Assembly (NCBI RefSeq): GCF_000159315.1 | Contig: NZ_GG669992.1 | Coordinates: 240,368 to 283,856, forward strand | Origin: Lentilactobacillus hilgardii DSM 20176 = ATCC 8290 | GTDB lineage: Bacteria; Bacillota; Bacilli; Lactobacillales; Lactobacillaceae | Direction: 5' to 3' | DNA: 43,489 nt | Shown here: piece by piece, positions 17,383-24,845 of the stretch | Numbering within the stretch: the stretch's first letter is position 1 | Layout of the letters: each line of letters begins with the position of its first letter | Translations under genes and position numbers: made by a program | The notes under the pieces: generated by a model | What the model was told of the DNA's origin: nothing | Databases searched by the model: none | Seen by the model: only the letters and a program-made list of their open reading frames with translations

Positions 17383-17622
17383 ATGCGTAACCGGCAACAG
17401 GAACTATTAAACGAGTCTTTACAAGAACTCACTAATTTAAAAGCAGAACTTAAATTATTAACCGCAGAAGTCAATACCTTAAACCAGACCCCGCCTTGTA
17501 AGCGGGCTGATGTCCGATATTTACTTAACAGTCTCGTGATTAATGTTGAACATGCTGAACAGGCTGTCCAAACCACCCAGCAGTTAACTGTCGGGATTCC
17601 CATTTTAGGCACTGTGGATTAG
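17383..17622 (+). CDS. Small coiled-coil island protein (79 aa)
   Basis: ATG 17383 is preferred (AAAGTGGGG 7 bases upstream) over an upstream TTG at 17353. A predicted coiled coil covers about residues 4-40 (QELLNESLQELTNLKAELK, heptad leucines). A second helix (VINVEHAEQAVQTTQQL) precedes a short hydrophobic tail. No family is recognised. It lies in the early operon with its neighbours spaced 15-40 bases. Confidence 0.6.
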   Translation: MRNRQQELLNESLQELTNLKAELKLLTAEVNTLNQTPPCKRADVRYLLNSLVINVEHAEQAVQTTQQLTVGIPILGTVD

Positions 17623-17637
17623 AGAGGAGTTAGCAAG

Positions 17638-18045
17638 ATGAAAGATGATCGCATTATTTACCCGGAGTTAGTGGAGCAATCCCATGCTTATTTGTTATCA
17701 CGGGGCGTGGATGTTTCTAAGGATGTCGTTTACCGCCATATGATCAAGAGTCATTTGATCGACCAGAACGGTCAGCCGACCAAAAAAGCGATTGATGAAG
17801 GACTGGTATCAGAAGCCAATGACCCGAATTCGTTAGCCCTCTTCAAAGCCCAGAATCCATTATTCTTACCCTATGATGATCGTCACTTTATTTGGGTGGC
17901 CGAATCACAGGAATGGGCAGCCGATTTATTTGTCGCCAAAGATGTTTCTAAACGGATTATAGATGGGCGGGCAATTGGAAATAAACACCATGCACAAGCC
18001 GTTTTGAAATATCTTGAGAAGCAAGAAGGTGATAACCATGAATGA
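17638..18045 (+). CDS. Hypothetical satellite protein upstream of primase (135 aa)
   Basis: Good ribosome binding site (GAGAGGAGTT) and codon use like its neighbours support a real gene. The sequence begins with a helical domain (YPELVEQSHAYLLSRGVDVS) and has an aromatic block FLPYDDRHFIWVAESQEW. The product is unknown. Its stop overlaps the start of the primase gene (ATGAATGA), so the two were translationally coupled. Confidence 0.65.
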   Translation: MKDDRIIYPELVEQSHAYLLSRGVDVSKDVVYRHMIKSHLIDQNGQPTKKAIDEGLVSEANDPNSLALFKAQNPLFLPYDDRHFIWVAESQEWAADLFVAKDVSKRIIDGRAIGNKHHAQAVLKYLEKQEGDNHE

Positions 18046-18801
18046 GTTAACTAGTATCGCCCATAAGCTAGCCAAACAAGGCCTAAAGGCTTCCCTTTAC
18101 AAGCTAACAGCAAGCGCCCAGTGACCGCCCACGGTTATTTGGACGCTACTGATAACCTAATCCAACTTGGTGAATGGTTTGATAATGACCGGCAGTATAA
18201 TCTTGGCTTGCGGTTGGCTGATACAGGCATAGTTGTGGTGGATATTGACCATCACACCCAAATAGACGGCCGCAAGGTGTTAAAGCAGTGGCAAGCCAAG
18301 GGGATGACCCTCATCCCCCAATATGCTGAACAAACGCCCCACGATGGCTTACATTACTTCTTTAAGACTAATCAAAAGCTACCGGATAAAGTGATTGTTC
18401 CTAGTATTGAACTCAAAACCAAACAAATTATGATGGCGCCTAGTCAGCTTGACGGCAAGCCCTATCAAACGATTAAGGGCACTGATTTGACTCGTTTAAG
18501 CCCATTGCCGGCGTGGTTGGTTAATCTGTTAACAAGTCAGCAAACCGCTCACAAGACCTTACAGCATCGTTTATATAAGTCGTGGACAGGTAAGCTATTA
18601 GATCAGCTAGTAACCGGAACTGATCAAGGACAACGCAACATCTATTTAACATCCCTGTTAGGTAAATTATTGCATACCGGTTGTGATGGTGATACTGCGT
18701 ACAGCTTGTTGGTTTTTGCTAACGAACATTTAACGCCGCCGTTACCCGATCAAGAAGTTAATACAATTTTTAAATCCCTTTTAAAACGGGCATTAAAGTA
18801 A
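18038..18801 (+). pseudogene. Bifunctional primase/polymerase (PrimPol), frameshifted
   Basis: Satellite primase with an N-terminal PrimPol (AEP) domain and a C-terminal PriCT-like domain. ATG 18038 with AGAAGGTG starts MNELTSIAHKLAKQGLKA in one frame, which stops at 18122-18124. The rest (FPLQANSKRPVTAHGYLDA onward) continues in another frame. One missing base near 18080-18085 explains it. Downstream motifs are intact: GLRLADTGIVVVDIDHH (catalytic acidic residues), TPHDGLHYFF (catalytic His) and the PriCT segment RNIYLTSLLGKLLHTG. No ribosome binding site precedes GTG 18121, so that start is unlikely. Either the gene is broken, or the sequence has a one-base error. The helicase follows after 15 bases. 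Confidence 0.8.
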
Positions 18802-18816
18802 GTGAGGTGATCAATT

Positions 18817-20289
18817 TTGGACAGTGAGGCGCAAATGTTAGCCCAGCAATATGATCAGACAGTCAATCATCCGCATACTCTAAAAGACAAATTAATGATG
18901 GATGTCCAGACATGGCAACTTGATCATCAAACCAAAGCCCAAGCGAAGAATGACACCTTGCCTCGTTTAACAACATTAGCCGGTTCGCAAATTATGCAAC
19001 GTCATTTTATAACCTGTTTATTTTCTGATAATGAAAGTGCTCGGTTAGCCATTTACTTACCGCACGAAGGTATTTATACCCAGAATTACCGATACATTAA
19101 ACGGTTGATCGGTATGATGTATGCTCCCTTTAATGAGCGAGAGGCCGAGGAAGTTATTTATCATTTGATTAATTGGGCGAAGGTTAAAGAACCAACCGTT
19201 GACCGCTATTTAATTCCGGTGGCCAATGGAATTTGGAATCTCCACAGACATGAGTTAATCCCCTTTAGCCCTGATTATGTGTTTACTACTAAGATAGCAA
19301 CGAAGTATGTCAATAATCCAGTTCCACCAAACATTAACGGCTGGACAGTGGATGGCTGGTTAAATGAGATTGCTAATCATGACCCCGAAATTGTTAAATT
19401 GCTTTGGGAAATTATTAACGACAGCTTAAACGGTAATTTCACTCGCAAGAAAGCCATCTTTTTATATAGCGAAAAGGGAAATACTGGTAAAGGAACGTTT
19501 CAACAGTTGATCCAAAATTTAGTTGGCAAAAGTAATGTGGGGTCTTTGAAAGTTAACCAGTTTGATGAACGGTTTAAGCTAGCGCTATTAGTTGGTAAAA
19601 CGGTTTGTATTGGGGATGATACCCCACCGGATATTTATATCAAGGATAGCAGTAGTTTTAATTCTGTGGTAACCGGGGATTTAGTCACAATTGAGTATAA
19701 GGGCCAAGATGGTTTTACAACAACCTTAAGGTGTACGGTCATTCAATCTTGCAACGGATTACCAAACTTCCATAACAAGGGTGGCACAATGCGGCGCATG
19801 ATCATTGTCCCGTTTAATAACCACTTTGAAGGGAGTAATGACAATTGGGATATTCGGGACGATTACATGAGCCGTCAAGATGTCTTACAGTACGTTTTGT
19901 ATCGGGCTTTACAGCTTGATTTTAAAAAGTTTGATGTCCCAACGGTTTCTAAGCAGGCATTAAGTGAGTTTGAGAAAGACAATGACCCATTAATCGGGTT
20001 CCGAGAATTCTTTTTGAGTTTAGAGGTTGATAAGATTCCAACATACTACGTGTACGAATACTACAAGAAATATTGTCAGATCAATGGACTAAAAGCTTTA
20101 GGACAGAATAAATTTATTCGCCGACTATTACCACTCATTCCGGATTATACCAAAAGGAAAGCTAAAGCTACTCACGAGGTTTTTCAACAAGCTAATCGGT
20201 TTAAAACACAAGACGAAATAACAGTGTATGTTAGGATGCCTGAAATTGGTAAAGGGTATCAATGTTTAATCAAAAAAGTAAAAAAGTAG
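18817..20289 (+). CDS. D5/P4-type phage primase-helicase (SF3 family)
   Basis: Replication initiator-helicase of the satellite. TTG 18817 follows GAGGTGATC; 490 aa. A D5_N-like domain (about residues 60-175) precedes an SF3 AAA+ motor: Walker A YSEKGNTGKGTF near residue 219, Walker B-type KTVCIGDDTPPD near 263, and the C-motif/sensor region TVIQSCNGLPN near 308 with the Arg-rich MRRMIIVPF. The C-terminal winged-helix region (about 400-490) probably binds DNA. The TGGAACY array begins 20 bases after the stop and is the likely target of this protein. Confidence 0.88.
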   Translation: MDSEAQMLAQQYDQTVNHPHTLKDKLMMDVQTWQLDHQTKAQAKNDTLPRLTTLAGSQIMQRHFITCLFSDNESARLAIYLPHEGIYTQNYRYIKRLIGMMYAPFNEREAEEVIYHLINWAKVKEPTVDRYLIPVANGIWNLHRHELIPFSPDYVFTTKIATKYVNNPVPPNINGWTVDGWLNEIANHDPEIVKLLWEIINDSLNGNFTRKKAIFLYSEKGNTGKGTFQQLIQNLVGKSNVGSLKVNQFDERFKLALLVGKTVCIGDDTPPDIYIKDSSSFNSVVTGDLVTIEYKGQDGFTTTLRCTVIQSCNGLPNFHNKGGTMRRMIIVPFNNHFEGSNDNWDIRDDYMSRQDVLQYVLYRALQLDFKKFDVPTVSKQALSEFEKDNDPLIGFREFFLSLEVDKIPTYYVYEYYKKYCQINGLKALGQNKFIRRLLPLIPDYTKRKAKATHEVFQQANRFKTQDEITVYVRMPEIGKGYQCLIKKVKK

Positions 20290-20309
20290 AAGTGAGTTAG
20301 GGTCAAATG

Positions 20310-20662
20310 TGGAACTCTGGAACCAATCATGGCTAATCCCTTTAGTATCAACGGATTCAGCGGTTCCACATTTGAAATAAAAGTGGAACCAAAAGTGGAA
20401 CTAATCACGGCTAATCCCTACGGCCTCTAAGGATGATCTACGGTTCCAGAAAGTTCCAGATATTTATGGAACTTTGAAAAAAGTACCAGAACTGACTTAA
20501 AATGTGGAACCTGACCAGCAATCGAGGAAAATGTTGTTGTATCAACGTTTAAACGCCTTAAATCATCAAAAGTTCCATAATTGGTTCCATTTTGTTTTTA
20601 AAAGTGGAACCATGAGATGCCTTGGGGCACAAGCGATACAGCCGAAAAGTTCCAGAGTTCCA
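20310..20662. repeat. Iteron array (14 x TGGAACY), probable replication origin of the island
   Basis: Fourteen perfect TGGAAC(C/T) heptamers lie in 353 bases, seven on each strand. Plus: 20310, 20318, 20384, 20396, 20467, 20505, 20605. Minus: 20362, 20442, 20452, 20571, 20583, 20648, 20656. About 0.1 would be expected by chance. Four copies have the longer form AAATGTGGAAC. An AT-rich stretch (20668-20705) follows. In related islands the origin is an iteron set next to the replication genes and is melted by the helicase-initiator; that this array is the origin is inference from position. No gene is supported here. Confidence 0.78.
20325..20340 (+). repeat. Direct repeat inside the iteron array, copy 1
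   Basis: AATCATGGCTAATCCC is repeated at 20403-20418 with one change (AATCACGGCTAATCCC). In each copy a TGGAACY heptamer ends immediately upstream, giving a conserved unit of about 24 bases. Confidence 0.7.
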
Positions 20663-20734
20663 CATTTACCCCTACTTTACTTTTATATTTATATGTTTTT
20701 TAGTCATTTATTTGCCAAAAAGGAGTGATGATTG

Positions 20735-21154
20735 ATGAACGAATTAGAATTTAAACAAACCAAATTGCTTAAAAGAATCCAGAATCATGAAATGATGTTA
20801 TCACCGTCATGTGTTAGCGGTTATTATAATCGGACGACTGATAATAACCCGCTAGATTTTACCAAGTTATCGGATAACGAAAAAATAACTTTAGTAAATT
20901 GGATTGTTACCGTTTTTAAACCAATTAAAACGGTTAACAAATGGCACAGTTCTTACGGATTGAAACACTTGTTTGAACATGCTCCGTTGGGCTTCTATGT
21001 TAAAAATGGGGCGTTTAAAGGAGCAATGCTGATTGCTGGTTTTGAACCGGTTGACCCTAATGAACTTAATTGGCGCTTTAAAATTTCAGAGGTCAGCATT
21101 GATAATTCAGAAATAGCGAAAGCATGGGATTTTACCAGCAAAGGGGACAACTAA
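20735..21154 (+). CDS. Hypothetical satellite protein (139 aa)
   Basis: ATG 20735 is 8 bases after AGGAGTG; the TTG at 20732 is too close. The protein has a conserved-looking core, WHSSYGLKHLFEHAPLGFYV then NGAFKGAMLIAGFEP, similar in style to small uncharacterised proteins found in Gram-positive phages and satellites. No catalytic motif is recognised. It is the first gene of the three-gene cluster after the origin. Confidence 0.65.
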   Translation: MNELEFKQTKLLKRIQNHEMMLSPSCVSGYYNRTTDNNPLDFTKLSDNEKITLVNWIVTVFKPIKTVNKWHSSYGLKHLFEHAPLGFYVKNGAFKGAMLIAGFEPVDPNELNWRFKISEVSIDNSEIAKAWDFTSKGDN

Positions 21155-21155
21155 C

Positions 21156-21575
21156 ATGCGTAAATTAACCGAAACCGATATTCAAGTATTGCGGTTGTTG
21201 AAAAAAGGCGCTGATAATAAAGTAACCAAACGCCAATTAATGGATAAAGCCAAAATAACCGCTCGTAACTTGTATGATGCCATTGAAGCGTTACGTTCGT
21301 TAGGTATTCCCATCATGGCTAGTCGTAACGTCAAGGATCCCGGATACTACATTGCCCAGACCAAAGATGAAAAGATTAACGGGATTGCCCAGTATAAGAA
21401 ACAAATTGCTACGGAACGGCACAACTTAGCTTTACTTGAAAAGGCTAGCATTGACGACTATTTGAATAATGCCATTAAAAGCCCTGATTTTTGGCGGTTG
21501 TATGGTCATGATTTAATCAAGGTAACCAATATTACAGATCATTCAGTAACGTTTAAAATTAAAAGTACACTGTGA
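21156..21575 (+). CDS. Winged-helix/HTH domain protein
   Basis: A 139 aa protein starting two bases after the previous stop. Residues 1-65 form an HTH (LTETDIQVLRLLKKGADNKV, TKRQLMDKAKITARNLYDAI, EALRSLGIPIMASRNV) resembling HTH_11-type winged helices, with a beta wing ending in GYYIAQ. The C-terminal half is unknown. Probably a DNA-binding regulator of the island. The next gene follows after 11 bases. Confidence 0.65.
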   Translation: MRKLTETDIQVLRLLKKGADNKVTKRQLMDKAKITARNLYDAIEALRSLGIPIMASRNVKDPGYYIAQTKDEKINGIAQYKKQIATERHNLALLEKASIDDYLNNAIKSPDFWRLYGHDLIKVTNITDHSVTFKIKSTL

Positions 21576-21586
21576 GGGGATGAAAC

Positions 21587-21946
21587 ATGAAGAATAATGA
21601 GTTAATGCCATATTTTGCTGAACTATTGGAACAGCGAAACACCTTGATTCATCAGAATAGAATTTTGAACCGTCTCAACCGAACCATTGAGATTAACCGG
21701 CAAGCCCTTTATCAATTAGATGCTAATATCGATCAGTTATTGGCCAAAGATTGGCAAATGACCATGCGCTACCACCGGTTGTATGACCATCTAAAAAGCA
21801 ATTGGGTAGAGTTGAACGATGAATTAGAGCAAGTCACCCGTGACTTATGGTGCCTCACACAAGACCAAGTTCCCCTTGATTATTCAAAGGTGACTCCCAA
21901 ACAGCACCAGTTAATTAAGCAAGAGTTTGCCAAATATCATCGATAG
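21587..21946 (+). CDS. Helical hypothetical protein (119 aa)
   Basis: The ribosome binding site GAGGGGATG precedes ATG 21587. The protein is almost entirely alpha-helical and rich in Asn, Gln, Arg and Leu (NTLIHQNRILNRLNRTIEIN), with possible coiled coil across residues 12-60. Function unknown. It is the last supported gene before the gene-poor region and is followed by a terminator. Confidence 0.6.
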   Translation: MKNNELMPYFAELLEQRNTLIHQNRILNRLNRTIEINRQALYQLDANIDQLLAKDWQMTMRYHRLYDHLKSNWVELNDELEQVTRDLWCLTQDQVPLDYSKVTPKQHQLIKQEFAKYHR

Positions 21947-21960
21947 TCGCAAGCTAAAAG

Positions 21961-21987
21961 CATCCGTCAGTAAACGGGTGTTTTTTT
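21961..21987 (+). terminator. Terminator ending the island's rightward operon
   Basis: CATCCGT (21961-21967) pairs with ACGGGTG (21974-21980) with one G-U pair, followed by seven T. Confidence 0.85.
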
Positions 21988-21990
21988 ATG

Positions 21991-22048
21991 CTGACATTTC
22001 TGACACCTTAAAAAGAAAAAATCTTAATTTCTCGGCGCTTACAATTCC
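21991..22048 (+). repeat. Diverged direct repeat, copy A
   Basis: The segment with GACATTTCTGACACC and TTTCTCGGCGCTTACAATTC recurs at 23863-23918 with about 80 percent identity by eye. It is part of a larger duplicated set. Confidence 0.7.
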
Positions 22049-22320
22049 ATCAGTGGTGTTTTACATCTACTTGTGATGTAACGATATCTCTTTTACTATC
22101 AAAATGAACTCATAAATGGTTTTGATCATGCAATAAAATCACAACTTCGAGAACTTTTATTTGGGGATGCGTAACAGTTATAGACCTTGATGTTATAATA
22201 TTTGCCAACCTTTCGGCTTAAGCAATTAGCAGTTAAAAATTGAATGATTTAATTTGGTAAAAATGACAAGGTTTTGGCAAGGTAAAAACCTTATAAAACC
22301 CCATATTTTTTTGAGAGTCA

Positions 22321-22363
22321 TGCACCTAAAACACTGCACCCTAAAATGCAACGTGTTGCACCC
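22321..22363. repeat. TGCACCY cluster A
   Basis: TGCACCT (22321), TGCACCC (22335) and TGCACCC (22357) lie with TGCAACG (22347) in 43 bases. The stretch TGCACCCTAAAATG is shared with cluster B at 23488. The last copy follows GCAAC-GT-GTTGC and precedes a T-run, giving a hairpin. This may be a relic iteron origin of another element. Confidence 0.55.
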
Positions 22364-22674
22364 TTTTTTATTGTGTTGCATATACTTAAACCCTTGGTAA
22401 TACTGGTATTAGGTTGCTTTATATGTTGCTTTTTTACATCAAGAATTGGTAAGATTTGTCGAGAGAATTGTTGAGATATGTCCACGTTATGGTGCAACGT
22501 TATTCTAAATTACTTTTCGGTACTAACAGATTAATTTTTCACCAAGCTAATGACTTTCACTAGCTGATTTTTCAGCCACGAGATTAGCTAGACTATCCAA
22601 AATTGGACACACCCTTATTTAATCAAATTCCGAAAACCTGAAATACAATTCGTTTAATAATTAATCAACAGCTA

Positions 22675-22683
22675 TGATATAAT
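22675..22683 (+). promoter_or_regulatory. Extended -10 promoter of a candidate small RNA
   Basis: TGATATAAT is a consensus extended -10 (TG at 22675-22676, TATAAT at 22678-22683). A strong terminator lies only about 80 bases downstream and no ORF lies between. Confidence 0.65.
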
Positions 22684-22689
22684 GAAGTT

Positions 22690-22760
22690 GTCAAATAATT
22701 AACATCAATCTAGGCAACCGGAAGCGGTGCAAAGAGGTCACTGGAAACAGTGATTTTTTT
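22690..22760 (+). ncRNA. Candidate structured small RNA
   Basis: About 70 bases between an extended -10 promoter and a terminator. The terminator stem TCACTG (22738-22743) / CAGTGA (22748-22753) has a GAAA tetraloop and seven T. An outer pairing AGGCAAC (22712-22718) / GTTGCCT (22761-22767) brackets it, so readthrough would give a different fold. The GGTCACYGG element of its terminator resembles that of the minus-strand RNA at 24260-24355. Function unknown; it could be an antisense regulator or an antitoxin RNA. Confidence 0.55.
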
Positions 22761-23454
22761 GTTGCCTGTAATGAAGCGCTGCATCCCTTTATGGTATAAA
22801 GCACCTCACAATTAGGGATGATTCATAGATTACAATTAATTATGAACGTGTCGAATATTATTAAATACATTTATGATCAACGGGTCTCTTTTCGTAGATT
22901 GCCCATCTGCTTGAACGAGGTGAACTATATTCACCTAGTAATTTATTGAAGGTTTGGTTTTACTGGAAAATAAGTAGAACTAAGACCATTAGATTACCGA
23001 CTGTAGTTAATTAACGTTGAAATGTAGCACAACAGTTGGTTAATGCCTCCGCGAAGCCAGTTTAAATGCTTTGATAGTGTACTCACTAGTGTTTAGTTCA
23101 TGGTGCTGGTTATTATTAGTGAGATTGTTACCAGTTACATAAGCATAGGTGTATCGATAGCGGTAATGTACATATTTGTACGAAATGAATAAAGCAAAAA
23201 CTTTCAATTTAATTATCTTGGACATTTTAGACATTTTTGACAAAAACGCCAGCCAAGCGCTTCGTGATGCGAAAAACTAGGATTATTTAGAAATTATAAA
23301 TGGTGGAAAATGGTGGAACTTTTGCGTTAACAAAGTTAGGTGTCGAAGCTATGCAACGTTTTAGACTAAGAATAACTCAGATTTCCTAGGCTTTTACTCG
23401 TTTGTTGATTAGCATATACGATAGCAAAAGCTTATTTAACAAGCGATTTCACCT

Positions 23455-23513
23455 TGCACCTAATTATGAGGGTGCACCCATTTTGTGTGCACCCTAAAAT
23501 GAAAAAGGGTGCA
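23455..23513. repeat. TGCACCY cluster B
   Basis: TGCACCT (23455), the palindrome GGGTGCACCC (23470-23479, both strands), TGCACCC (23488) and GGGTGCA (23507, minus) give five copies in 59 bases. It is followed, as in cluster A, by GAGAGAATTGTTGAG (23590 region) and GTGCAACG. Confidence 0.6.
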
Positions 23514-23862
23514 CTACGTTGCAAGGATAAATGACGCTACAAACTAGGTATTGCAAGAGTTTATGATGACATTAACCAAAGAAACGACTTTGAGAGAATT
23601 GTTGAGGTTTATTAGGGTCTTGGTGCAACGAATGTTGGCTAATGTTGACGTTGGAATGGGATTAGTAAAAGGTGGTCAGTGCCCGTACTCGTCCATTTTA
23701 AAAATTGAATATTTTCCCCAAGCTAAACGCTAGGGATGCTAGTCATTGCTGTGTTTGCGAAGATACGTTGTCGGGAGTGACACGCTTTTTTGCTTCAATT
23801 CTTGGACACCGATAGAGGGATGATACACTGAACAACATTATCTGTTTAGAACAAGAAATATC

Positions 23863-23918
23863 CCGACATTTCCGACGCCCTAAAGAAAAAAGATCCAATT
23901 TCTCGGCGCTTGCAATTC
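23863..23918 (+). repeat. Diverged direct repeat, copy B
   Basis: Paralogous to 21991-22048 (shared TTTCTCGGCGCTT). The following segment (GTTAAG, then GGCTTTGGCTAGGTAAAAGC near 23975-24010) parallels 22228-22285 after copy A. Confidence 0.7.
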
Positions 23919-24115
23919 GGTAATGGTTTACTTGAAGAAGTGTAATAACATCCCTTTGAGTTTAAATAATTAGAAGTTAAGAAATGTTAAGGCTTTGGCT
24001 AGGTAAAAGCTCTATATAGAAGTGCTGAACCAAGTCGAAATATTCGACCTGCTTAGCGATCGGCTTTGGCTTGCGGACTATCAGATTGGTAATTTTACTA
24101 ATGGGATGATTGCCG

Positions 24116-24169
24116 ATATTTTTGTGTGCAATGTTAAGGATTACTTTTTTTATTGGTAAATGTGTATGA
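24116..24169 (+). pseudogene. Possible relic of an Fst/Lpt-type toxin peptide
   Basis: A 17-codon frame reads MIADIFVCNVKDYFFYW. It resembles the IAPIFVGLV core of Fst/Ldr-like type I toxins (IA-IFV--V conserved). The expected Pro and Gly are replaced, and the frame stops early. It lies about 90 bases left of, and convergent with, the candidate minus-strand RNA, as toxin and antitoxin genes do in par-type loci. No good ribosome binding site is seen. This is a weak call. Confidence 0.25.
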
Positions 24170-24259
24170 AATCCATTGATACATAAAGCATAGAGACGAT
24201 TAAAAACTGACAGAAAATAATGGAAAATACTGGAATTTGTTTTAATGAAGTTAGGTACC

Positions 24260-24355
24260 AAAAAAGGCCACCATTGCCGGTGACCAGCTTTGAACTTCAG
24301 TATAACAATCACTAAGACTATATTCTTAGTGTTATTTGAAGGACAATTCCTTCAT
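24260..24355 (-). ncRNA. Candidate minus-strand small RNA (RNAII-like)
   Basis: On the minus strand an extended -10 (TGC then TATAAT, plus coordinates 24362-24367) overlaps a palindrome ATGTCA-TGTTT-TGACAT. About 70 bases later the hairpin GGTCACC/GGTGGCC (24266-24285) is followed by six T. Between them are hairpins GAAGGA/TCCTTC and CACTAAGA/TCTTAGTG. The size, structure and convergence with the toxin-like frame recall RNAII antitoxins of par/Fst modules; this identity is inference. Confidence 0.5.
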
Positions 24356-24563
24356 GCTTGTATTATAGCATGTCAAAACATGACATTTAATTAGGTTAAA
24401 AAAGGCTACAAATTAACTTGTTGAAGTTGGAACACCTTATCAATTAGTCCGATTTTAAAAGTAGCTTAATCCGTTGGCACACAAATGATTTCGGCTTTCA
24501 CTCGTTTAATTATCGGACGCCGGTAGAGGGGTTAGGGATGCAACAAACTGAATGCCATGTTGT

Positions 24564-24845
24564 TCAATTATTAAGATTGTTTTTCCAGATAGAAAGCTTC
24601 CACTGACACCAATCAATAAAATCTTTTTCAGTAATGTGCTTGATATCAGGGATGTCTAGTTTGCGGGTGGTCAATGGTTCACCAATGGTCTTATGAATGG
24701 CACCAACCACCAAGTAATTAGTTTGTTGGGTAACCTGTGCTTTAGGAAGCGCACCAAAAGCACTAGCAACAGCAAATGCTTGCTTACGTGGCATACTCGC
24801 TAATTTACCTGTAAAGACAATTTCCATGTCCGTTAAATCAATCAT
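24564..24845 (-). CDS. Stand-alone BRCT-domain protein
   Basis: A 93 aa protein that is essentially one BRCT domain as found at the C-terminus of NAD-dependent DNA ligase LigA. MEIVFTGKLASMPRKQA is the first strand and helix, FGALPKAQVTQQTNYLVVG the central strands, and HITEKDFIDWC the last helix with its Trp. ATG 24845 follows TTGAGGGATG on the minus strand. BRCT domains bind DNA ends or nicks and other proteins. In an island it might interact with host replication or repair. It is the only clear gene in the right end. Confidence 0.8.
   Translation of the reverse strand: MIDLTDMEIVFTGKLASMPRKQAFAVASAFGALPKAQVTQQTNYLVVGAIHKTIGEPLTTRKLDIPDIKHITEKDFIDWCQWKLSIWKNNLNN

Larger units (their letters stand above)
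21988..24563. other. Gene-poor, repeat-rich right part of the island
   Basis: About 2.6 kb without a convincing protein gene. It contains two diverged copies of a set of segments in rotated order, two clusters of TGCACCY heptamers, a strong promoter plus terminator defining a short RNA (22690-22760), a second such pair on the minus strand (24260-24355), several palindromes (GGTGAA/TTCACC at 22919-22935; CACTAAGA/TCTTAGTG at 24310-24331), and GACATTT triplets at 23221-23242. Most likely it is layered remains of earlier elements and regulatory RNAs. Confidence 0.6.

Noticed and set aside
18060-18125. Programmed -1 frameshifting to explain the PrimPol break
   Set aside because: No X-XXY-YYZ slippery heptamer in the right frame and no stable downstream stem; a simple one-base loss fits better.
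20325-20418. CRISPR-like repeat
   Set aside because: Only two copies, no regular spacers and no cas genes; it belongs to the iteron array.
20504-20728. Open frame of 74 codons in the iteron array
   Set aside because: No ribosome binding site, and the sequence is made of TGGAACY repeats and AT-rich DNA; it overlaps the probable origin.
23040-23243. Minus-strand frame beginning MSKMSKMSK
   Set aside because: The opening is only the GACATTT repeat read as protein; the rest shows no family pattern.
23551-23733. Plus-strand open frame of 60 codons
   Set aside because: Its paralogous copy near 22430-22500 is interrupted by stops, and no start signal is visible.
23977-24312. Minus-strand open frame of 111 codons
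   Set aside because: No ribosome binding site; begins within a hairpin, passes through the terminator of the candidate RNA, and has unusual composition.
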